A stretch of 64,000 nt of DNA, taken from positions 180,072 through 244,071 of the forward strand of contig MU128977.1 of the NCBI GenBank assembly GCA_014904985.1, read 5' to 3'. Positions 11,971 through 24,668 of the stretch are shown here, one piece after another (positions within the stretch are counted from its first letter, which is position 1; the number at the start of each line of letters is the position of its first letter). The DNA is from Hydnum rufescens UP504 (taxonomy: Eukaryota > Basidiomycota > Agaricomycetes > Cantharellales > Hydnaceae). Under the pieces are notes generated by a model. It was not told the origin of the DNA, did not search any database, and was given only the letters and a program-made list of their open reading frames with translations. The translations under genes were made by a program, and so were the position numbers.

Positions 11971-14412
11971 ATGTACAACCTCGGGCTGTTTCTATCACTC
12001 TTTGCGGCCTCCTTTACCAATAATCTTCCAACTAATGCGTTGTATCACCGAAATACCCGCCTCCAGCATCACGTCTCGACTTCTGCATGGAATGGGGAAC
12101 TATTAGCACCTTCTCTCGACACACCTCGCTTCTTGCCTTATTTCGTGCCTGCAGGTGCGGAAGTGTTCTGTGTGAGGCTATAGGCGCAGTACCCATATAT
12201 TATGCTTTTCCAGGCGACCGATCAATCGACGACACGTCTCCTTCAATAGAGTACTCCGCTCACTTTCGCTTTCAAAGAAATCCAGCCCATGTTAACGCCA
12301 CAAGACACTTTGCGGGGGTCACTGGGTCTACGGTTCGCGTCTGTTTCTTTGGCAATCGTGTGGAGTGGTTTGGCCAGTCATCCCCAGAACATGGCATCGC
12401 CTCAGTACACCTTGACGGCGACTTATTGGCAATGGTGGATGCATATTCACCAGAGGTCTTGGTCCAGCAAAGGCTCTTCGCTGCTTATGATTTATCTTCT
12501 ACTTCTCACGATCTCCTTGTAACGGTTACTGGAGCACGGAATCGCCTCTCGACCAATTCCTTGATCGATGTCGATGCATTTGTCGTCCAAGACGTGCTGG
12601 ATAGTATCAAAGCTCGTTCTGAGAAACCAATTCTTTCCGCTCTAGAGTGGTCACTCGTACAACTTGGTTCTACCGGGGTTGCTGCCAATGCAAATTGCTA
12701 TTGTGTCTGAAACTCATGCTATCATTATAGACAAGGTTGAGCACAACCCTCTTTCTATCTCGGGTCATCCTGCATGGGCGTCGCTCTATGACTTGCGGAC
12801 CCATAGTGTTCGTCCTCTCAAGCTGCTCAGTAACTCATTCTGTGCCGGGGGTTCTTGGCTTTCTAATGGGACGCTGTTAAATATCGGTGGAAACCCGTCG
12901 TCTCTGATAAGACGGGTCCAACAGATTTCGGAGATGTCAACGGTCTTCAAGCTGTCAGGATGTTCAATCCGTGCGATGACAGACAGTGTGATATGATGGA
13001 ACAACCTGGAAGAATCAGACTCGCTAGTCCAAGATGGTATAACACCGTCACCAGGCTTGACGATGGCTCCGTAATGATCATCGGCGGCTCGCTGAAAGGC
13101 GGTTGGATGAATAACAAGACTACAGTTAGCTGCCATCTCTTGGCTAGTTATCAGTTCCCTCGCTGATGCTGTGATGACTGTGAAGAACAACCCGACCATC
13201 GAGTTCTTTCCCCCGAAGAATATCCATGGACAAAATGGCCTACCTATTGCATCCCAATTTCTGGCAGATACTCTCAACTCCAACTTGTTTCCCATCGCAT
13301 TCTCTCTGCCCGACGGTCGTGTCTTTGTTGCAGCGAACCGGGATGCAATGATCTATGACTGGCGTCAAAACACTGAAATACGCCTACCGAGGATCCCTAA
13401 CGGTGTTCGTGTAACATATCCTATGACAGGCACTGGCGTTCTCCTCCCTCTATCACGATCTAATGGCTATACTCCAGAGATTATGCTATGTGGTGGATCT
13501 ACGGTCGATGACTCACGGGCTGGATATGAGATATCCGCCCAAGAAACTGCTTCTGACCAATGCAGCCGACTTGTTCTTTCGAAGTCTGGTATCGAGGAGG
13601 GTTGGAAGGTGGAAACCATGCCGGAGCCAAGAATCATGCCTGATGCGGTTACTTTGCCGGATGGCAAGATCCTCATCGTGAACGGTGGACGCTCGGGGAT
13701 TGCAGGATATGGCAATGTGAAGGGGAAGGTTGGTCAAAGCAATGCGGCGAACCCTGTGTTTACACCGGTTTTGTACGATCCGTCTGCCCCGTCTGGACAG
13801 CGGTTCTCTCGACAAGGCATGCCGACATCGTCCATAGCACGACTCTATCATTCAGTCGCAACCCTAACACCCAATGGGACGATCATGATTGCGGGATCAA
13901 ACCCGAACCTTGACCGGTCTAATGTGGAATTTGGCACAGAATACCGTGTGGAATGGCTTTCGCCACCGTACATGTCAGTACACCGGCCGCAGTACACAGG
14001 CTTGCCCCGGGCGATCGAGTACGGCCAAACTTTCTCCCTTCAGGCTCAAAATATCGATAAGACGACAAATATTCAAGGTACGTTGATTAATTTGCCTTCT
14101 ATGACTACCCACGCCACCCCTGATAATCATTTTCCGAATTGCTCCTCGACTGGTGCGGTGCCAGTTTCTCTCATGGATTTAGGTTTCGTCACTCATGGGG
14201 TTCAAATGAACGCTCGGCTAGTCATTCTCGAATCTCATATCTCTGATGATCACCAATCTATTGGCGTCGCTGCTCCCCCGAACGCTGGTATCTATCCACC
14301 AGGTCCAGCATTTCTATACCTGTTGGTGAATGGCGTCCCTAGTCCTGGACAAAAGGTCATGGTAGGTAAAGGATCGGGGCCTCCCGTTGACCAGGGCGCT
14401 ATCGACAAGTGA
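11971..14412 (+). CDS. copper radical oxidase (glyoxal oxidase family) with an extra N-terminal beta-sandwich-like domain
   Basis: Secreted enzyme that would oxidise aldehydes such as glyoxal and reduce O2 to H2O2, feeding extracellular peroxidases. A signal peptide is visible (MYNLGLFLSLFAASFTNN). Residues of about 40-210 form an extra domain typical of basidiomycete secreted proteins (VRVCFFGNRVEWFGQSSPEH, then GIASVHLDGD), likely a jelly-roll. The oxidase follows: IAIVSETHAIIIDKVEHNPL, then FCAGGSWLSNGTLLNIGGN with the cross-link Cys near 12841, SPRWYNTVTRLDDG with the radical Tyr, ARLYHSVATLTPNGTIMIAG with Tyr/His ligands, and THGVQMNARLV with the last His. All expected copper and cofactor residues are present. 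A C-terminal DUF1929-like part ends at 14412. Introns: about 12174-12213 and 13135-13190. Two insertions break the frame: one base at 12687-12688 and two bases at 12901-12906. Together they restore it. Confidence 0.88.
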
Positions 14413-14836
14413 GTGGCTCTCGTCTTACTGGGCAAGTAGACCCTGATCAGGCCCCCATTACAAGTCTCTTAATGCAATCAGATATGGCAAAGGGTTCCGT
14501 TGAATCCGCTGCCTCAGAGGGTAGATAGTTTTTTTTTTTTCCTTTCCCGGCACCTCTCGATTACCATTACAGTACCTACTCAACCACGGCGATATACACA
14601 TCATCATACCCCTGACTTCCTTCTCAAATCCTTCTCGTAGAGCTTGTTTAATTTCGATAGATTTGTCTCCTGCATGTTGCGGGCAACCTGTATCCTTAGC
14701 ATCGGTATCAGTACTCCATCCATGACACACCATGTTGTGCCTAAACGCTTATTATATCACATTCCACCAGGGCATTAAAGTCGTGAAGCGCGGGTCACAC
14801 GCTCCCTACAAAATTAGGACGTAAAGTACATATGCC
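14413..14836. other. intergenic between convergent genes
   Basis: Lies between the stop codons of the copper radical oxidase and PNO1. It contains a T11 run near 14529-14539. An open minus-strand frame (14458-14733) has no recognisable content. Probably 3' untranslated sequence of both genes. Confidence 0.5.
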
Positions 14837-16083
14837 TCAAAGAGCACGCTGACGCATTCGTGCTCCAATAGTCCGCAGGGAAGCGTAGACTTTCCCTGGA
14901 GGACTGCCCATGATCAGCGACACGATAGCGTCCCGTGCTATTTTTATGTTTTGGAAGGATCCTAAAATATGTATTTTGCTGAACAGAATAAGGGGCAGGG
15001 GCAGGGGCAGGGGCAGGGGCAGGGGCGGGGGAGAATGATTTATTAAAGGACAGCTGGCAGACACCGAAAAGGCTGATAGGAGGGGTACATACGTATCTGC
15101 AAGGATAATGCGCGTACGGCTAGCGTTCTCAATTGTGAATTTTGTTTTCCCATCTTGGCCTGCAATACGACCTATGGGGGGATACAGTGAGGTTCGCCTA
15201 AAAGGTTAGTGAACCGGATACCTTACCAATTGCGCGGGACAGGTGATCCCCATGAAGAGTTTTGACATCCTTGATCTCGAATGAGTCGAGGTAAAGGTCA
15301 TCCATTCGCAAGAGTGCAATGGAATCCTGCGTCGACACGAGTATAAGAGGAATGCATGCAAAGATAAAGGTTTGGCTATATACCTGGACATCGAATCCCA
15401 GCGCATATGCCTTGACAAAATCTGCGCCTTTTTGGATTGCCCCGATCTCCTTTGTATGTTTTGAGGTCTACACACAAGGTGAATCAAGGTCGGCCAAGAT
15501 TTCAACTAAAGTATAATAGAGGGAGAGTACAAACCCGAATTTCCACTGCACGCCTTTGGATATTCATTCGTACTTGAAGCCCAAGAATTTCGGTAAGGGG
15601 CGAGTATATATTAATCCAATCCTTTTTCAGTGGGGTGAGGCGATGTGGGGGCATAGCGATTCGCCTAGTTTCGCCCTTGGAGGTTGTAGATAGCGCCGAG
15701 GCCGGTAGTGGGGCAAAGTTTGGAGTAGCGTCGTCGTTGATGGTATCCATTTGTTCTTCTATTTCTGCGTCTCCGACGTCGTCGATAATTTGGGTCATCA
15801 TGATGCCAGATGCGTTCGCAGTTGACGGCTCGATCATGACTTCGTCGTCATTTTCGTCATCTTCGATCTCCAGAGGAATGTCTTGAGGGGCGGTTCTGGC
15901 ATTTTTGGCCTGGCGCTTTGCGGCGGCACCCCCTCGTCTTGTTTTGCGAGGTTTGGAAGAAGAGGAGGATCGATTGGAGCCATAAAAAACTGGCGGATAT
16001 ACCCACCGGAGTTAGCCGTTGATGCAATTGAGGCGATGACGCAAGAGTGGCGCGTCTCTTCCACTCTTCTCTTCCTGCAGCAT
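14837..16083 (-). CDS. PNO1: PNO1/DIM2, KH-domain 40S ribosome assembly factor
   Basis: Binds pre-rRNA and the Nob1 nuclease during late 40S subunit maturation. Exons give [77 protein letters not shown], then [20 protein letters not shown] and the [16 protein letters not shown] tail: the divergent KH1 plus canonical KH2 of the family. The most consistent start is ATG at 16083, with a 52-nt intron carrying a CTAAC branch site joining [14 protein letters not shown] to [20 protein letters not shown]. That start is inferred: no ATG exists in frame in the next exon. The N-terminal 70 residues are basic then acidic. The intron near 15085-14985 contains a tandem hexanucleotide repeat. The neighbour on the other strand starts three bases away. 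Confidence 0.9.
14990..15033 (+). repeat. (GGGGCA)n microsatellite, possible G-quadruplex
   Basis: About six tandem units of GGGGCA ending in GGGGCGGGGG on the plus strand. It lies in the intron before the last PNO1 exon. Six G4 runs separated by single CA spacers meet the sequence rule for a G-quadruplex. The pre-mRNA, made from the other strand, would be C-rich. Confidence 0.85.
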
Positions 16084-16085
16084 TC

Positions 16086-19000
16086 ATGGTGCCTCCGGTT
16101 CCACATCATCCTCATCGAGAGCTTTCTGTGGCTGCAACTGCCTCCGGACTTATTATCAAAGCTACTGCACAATCCCCCAAATCATATGTTCGCGTGCGGT
16201 GGGGCGTATCCGCCGTAGTGGAAGAGGTGGCAGCAAGTGCCATTTCTCCCAAGCCATCCTGGAATGACACCCCTACGATATTTGGAATCGTTGGAATTAT
16301 TCGATTGTATCATGGTTCGTGAATCGCTCGGCTAGCGACGATTGCGTCTGAATTGCACGATAGGTTCGTATTTATTGGTTATCGTGTCCCACTCTGAAGT
16401 TGGGGAATGTGAGTTCGGGTCCCATACAGCTTGTGTAATCGTGCACTTCATCAAATTCTACGTATGCAGTCCTGGATCGGTCCGTGTACGCGGTGAAAGG
16501 TGTGGTTGCGATACCCCTAACAGAGTCCGCCGCCTCCGCCACCTTAAATTCTCTGCTGCACGGGGCCCGCTCCTTGGACTGTCTGGGGGGCCAGATAATG
16601 TTGCTATCAGTGACCCGTCTGATGTGGCTTCGGATGATGAATACCCCTCTTCGCTCTCCGAGTCAGATTCCAAACGGGTCGAATTGGAACACATGGCTCC
16701 TTCTCTAGCTCCGGAAGCCGCATCCAATGTGGGCCCAGATCACCCGTTGGGTATCGAACCTGTCGGCGAGCCTAGCACCTTGACTTCCCCCCCGAATCGA
16801 TCTATTGGGAAAGTTGTTCTGGATAGCCTTTCCTTTTGGAAGTATCGACCCAAATCTAAGGGAAATACTGCTCTTCCCCTTTCGGATTCTGTCGCTATTG
16901 CATCAGCGCCACCGCTACCGGTAATCATAGAGATATCGTCATCCGACGCTCCCAAGACTCCTCCTTTAGAAGACCTTGAAGAACTCCTTGAGCATGGGGA
17001 ATATTCCCAGAGGGGACATCTTGATTCCATATCAAATACACCACCCAATGTTGAAGAGAAGACAACCGAGCTTGAAGCCAAGATAATTAAAGAATGCATC
17101 CGATTGTTTGCTCACGAAATGTATTTTGCTTACGATTTTGGTGCGTGACGTTTGTAATAGTCTCACCGTGTCAATGTGGCTCTCAGATGTGGATCGGAAT
17201 AGATATTACCACTCCGTTGCAACGCAAATTCCACAAACTCACAGACGCGAGTAGGCATAATCAGTTATTGCACACCCTTGCTAACTCTCCCCAGTCACCT
17301 CGTCCCGAACCCCTGGCCGAGCCTAACTCGAATCTTCCTTTGTGGCGAAGAGTGGACCGCCGTTTCTGGTGGAACGAGGAAATGGTGTCCAATTTTGTGG
17401 AAGCGGGGGTTAGTTCCATTTTTTCACCTCTTTATACGCTACTATGTATTCGGGTGGAGGGAATCTCTAATGAAATTCTCCATCGTACAGTTGCATGATT
17501 TTGTACTCCCTTTAATGCAAGGATATGTTCAGATGTCAACGTTCCATTTGCCTGCCTCCACCCCCAACTCGCCTCGTCATTCTGCAAGCCCAGAAGGTCA
17601 AGCTTCGGAGGAGGAAGATGAGAATGGCTACGAGGATACTCAGTACACTATAATTTCACGCCGATCGCGACAGCGTGCTGGGCTGAGATATCAACGGAGA
17701 GGTGTCGATGAAGAGGCAAACGTTGCCAACTTTGTGGAAACCGAGACCATAATAAAGATGATGGTGGGTAGGCCCTCGCCACATTACATTCCAACCTCGC
17801 CGGGAGTGCCCAGCCCTAACACCTTTTGAGGGCATAGAGAAACCATGTTACGAACGTCTTCAGCTACTTGCAGATTCGAGGATCAAGTGCGTTGTCTACC
17901 GATTTATTGTGTACGGGCCGCGAAAGTGAATTCCTATTGATCTAGTCCCAATATTCTGGTCTCAGCCTGGTGTCAATCTCAAGCCTCCACCTAAGCTCGA
18001 TCGTACGCCGAGCGAGAGCGCCTCGGCGCTTCGTAGGCATTTCGAGAAGACTATCAAGACGTATGGGCCCCTTGTACGTTGTCGATTGATTTCTGGACCT
18101 TGAATCCACACTCTGACCACATCCGATATTCTGATTCCCTGCTCCTAGGTGGCTGTAAATTTAGCAGAGACAACTGGCAAAGAAGCCGTCGTGACAAATG
18201 TATATCGAGATCTGTTGAAAGAAGTCGCAATTCCGGACACATCGTGGGTTTTCTTTAATTATCATGAATACGCGTTCCCTGACTGAGTCCCTGTCAATAT
18301 CCTCCCCTGGTCTTTTAGATATCACGAGTTGAGCCCCTTCTCTTATCAAGGGGCGTTCTAGTGTTCCCTTGAATACTCATGCGGCTGGCTGGATATGTAG
18401 GTTCGACTTCCACAAGGAATGCCGAGGCATGAAGTAAGTTGAGGGCCAACAGCCATCATTCCAGTTCCATAGTCGCGGTTAATGCTCTGGATTGCACGTC
18501 TTTCGCTTTTTCTTTAAGGTACGAAAATATATCAAAATTGGTCAGTGCCCTTGATCGCAGTTTCTCTGCTCAAGGGTGAGATGCTTTCCCACACTGCATC
18601 ATACCCCTAGTCCCTTTGAATGACCTCCCCCCCCTAGATTCTTTTGGGTCTCGGGTGCTGCAGTGCTATCTGAGCAGCAGGGAGTCTTCCGAGTGAATTG
18701 CATTGATTGTTTGGATAGGACGAACGTTGTCGAGGTGAAGAGAAATTCACTCAATATTTCCTGTCGTCATGACGCACTATAGTGATATTCCCTCACCACT
18801 ACACAGTCGGCGTTTGCAAGACACGTCCTTGATCTACAATTCCAAGCTGTGGCGTTGGTGGCTTCTCCTCTTGAGAGACGTGAGATTGATGTGGTGGTAA
18901 ATGATGGTGCGCAGCGCACGAGTTCCTCGGAGCGAGCAATAATTTATTATTGAATTGTGGATCGTGGTGGCTTCGTTCGCCCACCTTTATTTACGTATTA

Positions 19001-20630
19001 GTGTGGGCGAATAACGGTGACGCGATCAGTCGAGCATAGTAGGTGGCTCCCGCATGGTTACGGAGCGAGCGCGACCCTTGACATAAATGGTTATACATGC
19101 AGTGCGGGAACTTCGGCTCTCAAGGTTGGTTGATCTTGATGACTTTCATTCTAACGTACCTAAGCGGGGTCGTTTGGCTCTTTCATGTGGGTAGGGAGAT
19201 TACACAAGGTGTTTTTAGGTTTGGCCTCCTCGAGGTAGTGTTTTTACCTTTATTTTTTTTATTGCAGGACGGGAAGACGAGATTTGAGCGGCATGTTGCA
19301 TGATGGGATGAATTCTCTTGCCAGGTGCGGCGATCTAGCTGGTATTGTATTTAGAAGCTGGCTAAACATTCCGCACGTATTCTAGGATGTACACAGCGAC
19401 GTTTACAGATTATTTTTCCCAGGCGGTTATCGATTTTACGCTGGGGCACCGCACGCTGAGCGTGTTTTCGGAGTTTATGTCGAACATGACTTCGACAGAT
19501 CCCCGAGAGCTGTTTCGATTATCCAAGGTCCGCGCAGTTGCTATCGAGACCTGCACGGCACTTGTTGTCCCCGAGGGAGAGGGGGAGGTGAAAGCGGCAT
19601 GGACAGTGTTTTCGCCAGTGAGGTTGGGGGTTAGAGTGAGTAGATTATTCGAAGAGAAAGTATTGTTAGTGGTGAGTGGAGAGTTGTTTTGGGGCGGATC
19701 TTTTCGGTTATTTTATGCTGGTGGTTTATGTGTAGACCTCACACGCATTTTATATCGTCGTGAGTTTATTTCCGCCTTGCGCCATTTATGCGGTGCTTTC
19801 GAGCTGCTTTCCTTGGTTTGGTAGAGCTACGATTATTCGCTGGAAAAGTCAAGATATTTACCAGGATCCCATTGGGTAATATTGTACGCATTGAGAAGGG
19901 TGCGTGGTGTTGTATTGAATCGCTTGTCGTGTGTTAGTTAAAAACGACATTACGAAAGGGGCGTATATCTTATCGCCGCTACAAGAGGCGGGGAGAGAGA
20001 GGGAACAAAATTATGGGTTCCTTGTGGCGTATCGGCAATCTGATAAAGTAGAGACGCGGATGACAAGTTATACCGTCGGGAACGTGATATCTGGGGAAGA
20101 TCCGCTATCGTCGCATGGGGCGATGGAGTCATCGCCGTCGCAATCGCCATCAGGATCGCCACTGCTGACACCATCTGCCGCGTTATTGCCCGGTTCGTCG
20201 CCATCCTCCTCACCTCAACAGACTGAAAGACGGAGGAACTCGAGGCGATCCAGACAACTGGGCTCAAGGGTAGGGCCAGCTCCAACTCGGAATTGTTCGC
20301 AGCGTTCAAATCACTGCCAGTGGACTACACCAAGGAAGGTGTTGAATCCGACGTGGGGGATATCCCTCGGGGTTTGGGAGACGAGGGAAGACGTGTGAAG
20401 AGAGTGTTGGAGAGATGTGTGCGGTGTTGGTCAGGGCATGTCGACAAGCGGGGGTGAATCCTCAGAATTTGTTAATCGAAAGGGATATCGTAAGGTGAGC
20501 TTAGATCGGATCCGACCGGTGTGCCTGGCTGACTGTATTTTTCCCCAGCGTCACGGAGGCGGAGCGCACAACCCCGGTGTTTGCAAAGGCGGAATACGCC
20601 ATTAAGCGACTGTTATGGCTTGGGAGTTAG
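16086..20630 (+). CDS. Sac-domain phosphoinositide phosphatase with hSac2 domain
   Basis: A lipid phosphatase that removes phosphate from phosphoinositides on membranes. Sac landmarks: GIVGIIRLYHGSYLLVIVSH, VYAVKGVVAIPLTESAASAT, LPLWRRVDRRFWWNEEMVSN, VSRRSRQRAGLRYQRRGVDE-type segment, and the catalytic C-x5-R motif CIDCLDR (18699-18719). Then come GDAISR, TGRRDLSGMLHDGMNSLAR and, after 19380, the hSac2 part (EEKVLLV, SYDYSLEK, VKIFTRIPLGNIVRIEKGAY). The end is VTEAERTTPVFAKAEYAIKR plus LLWLGS. A Ser/Pro-rich, acidic insertion of about 170 residues sits inside the Sac domain (16600-17080). Four one-base losses break the frame: 16555 (G), 19848 (G), 20226-20228 (A run) and 20385-20387 (G run). 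Residues conserved in the family continue across each break. Start 16086 (MVPPVPHHPHREL) abuts the PNO1 start. Confidence 0.85.
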
Positions 20631-20791
20631 ATACGGCGTGGGGAGGTAAATTCGAGTGAGAATAGCCCAAGATTACCGGGATTATATTACGTCAGCCTGT
20701 ACCTTATCGGCCGATTTTCTAATATGACATTGAAGCGAGAGTTAGGGTATTCTCGTCCCTCCACACGAGGTTAATTCTCTCTCGCCCTGAG

Positions 20792-23700
20792 ATGACGGCA
20801 CGCACAGGTTCTCCAGGAGCCTCCTCGGAAGACTCCGTTCCCCCGGACCACGACAACGCCATGTTCAACACGCTGCCCAGTCCCAGTATGACTCACAGTC
20901 CCGAGGCCAGGCGCCCCAGATTTACCTCCCTAGCGCATACCCGCCCCTCCACGCTCGCCCATCGCAGTACTATGCCCCCCAGCCACAATTTCCCGAGCAA
21001 CAACACTCATTTCCCCCAACACCGACGTCCCCTATCCAGCCCACCTCTACGTCTGGAAAACGAAAGCGCAAGAGCAATGTCTCGCCTGTCGAGCCCAGGG
21101 CCCCTTCAACTGATTTCGACGGCTCACTGGGTCCATCTGCGAGTGGAGAAAGCCCTGAAACAGCCAGCAGTCCCGGAGCAGCTACGAGTGGAAAAGACCC
21201 GAACAAGCGCACCAAAACACAGCGTGCTTGTGACCCTTGCCGCAGAAAGAAAATCAGGTGTGCACGCTGGCTCGTCTTCCGCCAACCGGCCCCAGTCAAA
21301 TGCTTATTCCACGTTTGATGTCAGATGCGATGTCCTCGCAAACACCACACCCCCCATGTGTGCCCATTGTCGTCAATACGGCTTTGATTGTACCTTTTTC
21401 CTGCCTATCACAGAGACTCGGTTCAAGAAGCGTAAGGTCGAGGAGGAAGAAAGCAAGCCTCCCAAGAACAACGAGCCAGGACCCCCCGCATCTCCTCCAG
21501 TGCGTCCCACAAAGAGAAGGACAATACTACTTATCCCCGGCCTGAACCCACTGGACGTGGCGCACCCAAACAAACCACTGATTCTCCATTGGACGAAGCA
21601 GGGTCTCTATCCACCACCAAGCCTGATGTCAAGATCTATGGTCTGTCTCTTCACCCAAGTTCAATGGGTTCCACGTCCTCACATTTTGAATGCTTCATCC
21701 TCAGGCCCTACCTCCCTCAGCTATATTCTTCACGCTTCGAATTTGATGCCGGGGCTCCATAACTTTGATCTCCGCTATCACCATGCTTGGAAGGCTAGTC
21801 GTTCCGGTCACGGCTTCCTCACTATTGTGGAAAAGGAAGCTTTCCAAGATCGCGACGAAGGATCACACGATGTCAAGTCCGAAACCGTTGAGCGTGAAGT
21901 CCTCGAACGTCTCGTGAACTACTATTTCAGAACTATCGCGCCCGTCTTCCCCGTCGTCACCGAGGCCGAGTTCCTGCACGGAACAGGTGCAAGTGAATCA
22001 GACAATACCCCTTCCGATAGGTCCTACCGTCCAGCTCCTGTGCTTCTTTATGCGATATGTACCATAGCCGCTACCGCTCGCGACGTCCCCTCACACGTCT
22101 TCGAGTCTCTTCGTATGAAACTTAATGCCGTTATCCGTAGTGACGACGTCCTGTCCAATGCCACTCTGGTCAATATTCAGGCTCTTTTGATCGCGAGTAT
22201 GACGGCCGAGCCACACGGACGTGTCCTCAGTCATAGCATGTCTGCAGGTTTCCTGAGAGCCGGCACTGCTATTCGAATGGCGAGTCCCAGTCTCCTTTTG
22301 CTGCTCTGAGTGATCCCTCATTATGGTAAGCATGGGAAATACAGGCTCAAGATTTGGGTTTGCATCGAGCAGAGGCGGTCCAGACTGACATTCAATTACG
22401 GAGGCGGTTATGGTCTGCGTGCGTGATCACTGATCGGTGGTATGGCCTTATCTTTGGTCTTCCGTTGATGATCGACGTCCATGATTGCGATGCGCGATTG
22501 CCCGGCCCGGAGCTTATCGCTGGCCACCCCCCATTGAGCGCATCCGAGGCAGAATACGCCACATCACTGGCCTTTATGGGCGAATTCGTGAAGTTGAGCG
22601 TGATCTTGGGTAAGGTGACGAAGACAATTTACAGGTTCGTTCCCTCGATTGTGTTCCGCCCGCGGCAGCAGTAAGCTTATCTCACAATCAATTTAGCCCA
22701 ACAGGACTCATCCACACGACAGACGAGGCTTTAGAGCGTCTCCTGGAAGAGCTTGATCGTTTCATTGCCAACCTGCCACCGATATTGCGCTTCACTGGAC
22801 GCGACTCAAGTATCTTTGCGGGCTTGCTGCAACTATTCTACGTCTCTGTTTGCATGATGTTCTGGCGCGTGTTTGCACGGATACAATACACGGTGCCGTC
22901 GCATCTCAAGTTCTGTCTGACTGTGGAACGGTGGACCGATTTGACTGATCGGTCCGCTACTGTAATCGAATGGCTAGACGGGCATGAGACTATTTATGAT
23001 TCATGGTTCTTTGTGGCCTATTCGGTCACTTCTTGCGCTCTAATTCAGGTCGGTTTTATTCGCTTGCCTGGCTTCCCCTTGTTTGTTTAGCATTCTCGTT
23101 ATTTTAGTATCATACATGGGCCCGACGGAAAGACACGGATGCGCAAGACGCACTACGACGATTACGAGACTGCGTCAAACGTTGGGACGGTTCTGTTGAA
23201 CCTGGTCATATGAGTTCACGGCGAAAGGTCTGTACATGTCATTAACGATGCATTTCTTTAACCTGTTTACCCACGATGTCATAGACAACGGAGATCATTT
23301 CGCTACTGTACGAGGCGACTCAGAGTCCAGTTTCACGCAATTTTTGGCCCCTGAATCCGACTCCTGGGGTGGAAGCCCGGAATAACCCTGAGGTGGACGC
23401 GATTCAATTTCGCAAGGATCCCACGAGGCCCGGAGGGGGCTTGTTTGTGGCCACACAGCGTAGTGCTGCAGCCCTGGGCCCTGAAAACATTCCCAGAGGG
23501 ACATTGGTCCTTGCCGATTCATCCGGGGCCTCTGAAGCTGGTAGTAGTGCTGGAGGCAGTTCAGATAGTGGACACGAAAGGAAGGGGGAAGGAAAGGCTA
23601 ATGTGGGTGCGGGGTTGCTGTATGGTGGTGTGCCGTACCAGTCGAATCCGGTCGGCGCACGGTCTTCGTCCTCGCCGAACCAGCCATCCCAGTCACCAGT

Positions 23701-24317
23701 AGTTGGGCAGCATCTGGGCTTGCTGCGAAGAATGGAGCCGCCCCCCGCAGTTGACACACTGTCCACTTCCCAAACTTCTGGCCCATCGTCTCTTGGGATG
23801 TCTGGCACTCATGCTGGTGGGACGAATTTGAGCCCAAACATGACGGGTCTCGACATGGGTGTGGGGTTGATGGGGACTATGCCGAATCCGCGTGGGGCTA
23901 TGACGACCCCTGCAAACGTTAATCCGAACCTGAATGGGGAAGCACTGAGTGCCTTCTTGGGAAATGGCAGAGAGATGCCCCAAGGAGTGCAGGTGCTCAA
24001 TATGCTAGATGCGCCACAGCCGAGTAATCCTGCGCTGATGCATCAATACGCGACCGTGAATAATGGGCTCCTCGATGGCATTCCTGCTACTATGTTTGAG
24101 TGGGGTGAGTTCCTTTTTTTGCTTTGCTTGTCTTGCCACCTTGCGCTGGCACCGACGCTCATCTCCTATTCCAGAACAATGGGATAGTTTCTTCTCCCGT
24201 TTCCAGTTACCGATGGATACCTCGGTATTGAGTGACCCAGTTACAGGCGGGAATATTGGGCGGAATGCGATAGAGTATGGTTATGCAGGTGGCGTGGGAC
24301 CGCCTTCGTATGTGTAA
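20792..24317 (+). CDS. Zn(II)2Cys6 fungal-specific transcription factor
   Basis: A nuclear DNA-binding regulator; the target genes are unknown. The Gal4-type cluster is split by an intron (starting about 21255). CDPCRRKKIRC joins DVLANTTPPMCAHCRQYGFD and C, with all six cysteines in place. A basic stretch (RFKKRKVEEEE) follows. The fungal_trans middle homology domain spans about 21870-22700: VNYYFRTIAPVFPVVTEAEF, LLYAICTIAATARDVPSHVF, GLHRAEAVQTDIQLRRRLWS, GLIFGLPLMIDVHDCDARLP. The C-terminal third is low-complexity Gly/Ser/Asn/Pro. It ends EQWDSFFSRFQLPMD to GPPSYV. The first about 130 residues are Pro/Gln/Ser-rich. The ATG at 20792 is out of frame with the zinc cluster exon, so either an early intron or a missed base lies between 20,800 and 20,920. 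Confidence 0.85.
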
Positions 24318-24668
24318 TGGTGTTGACATGTCTGTATCCCAATGCTAATAGCCACACTAATGCACTACCACATCCGAGTCGCTATGTATCTTCTTAGATT
24401 TGTTTACCCTATTGTCCATCTCGAGTTTGTTCAAGGAATATTTAAGACTGTGTGGTTCGACCTTGGCAACCACTGATTTCGACGCGATAAGTTGCTGCCA
24501 TAAAAAGGTTATTCGTGTCCCTGCATGTGATGCAGGCGGAGGCAATTTTAGCTTGATATGGATGCGCTCAGAATGGATCTGGTCGGCAAAGGCCAGCATC
24601 TCGTGTAGATCACAATCTCCTCCTCCCTCTGACCCCCGCAAGCCTGTCGTGGCTTCGCATCACTAATT

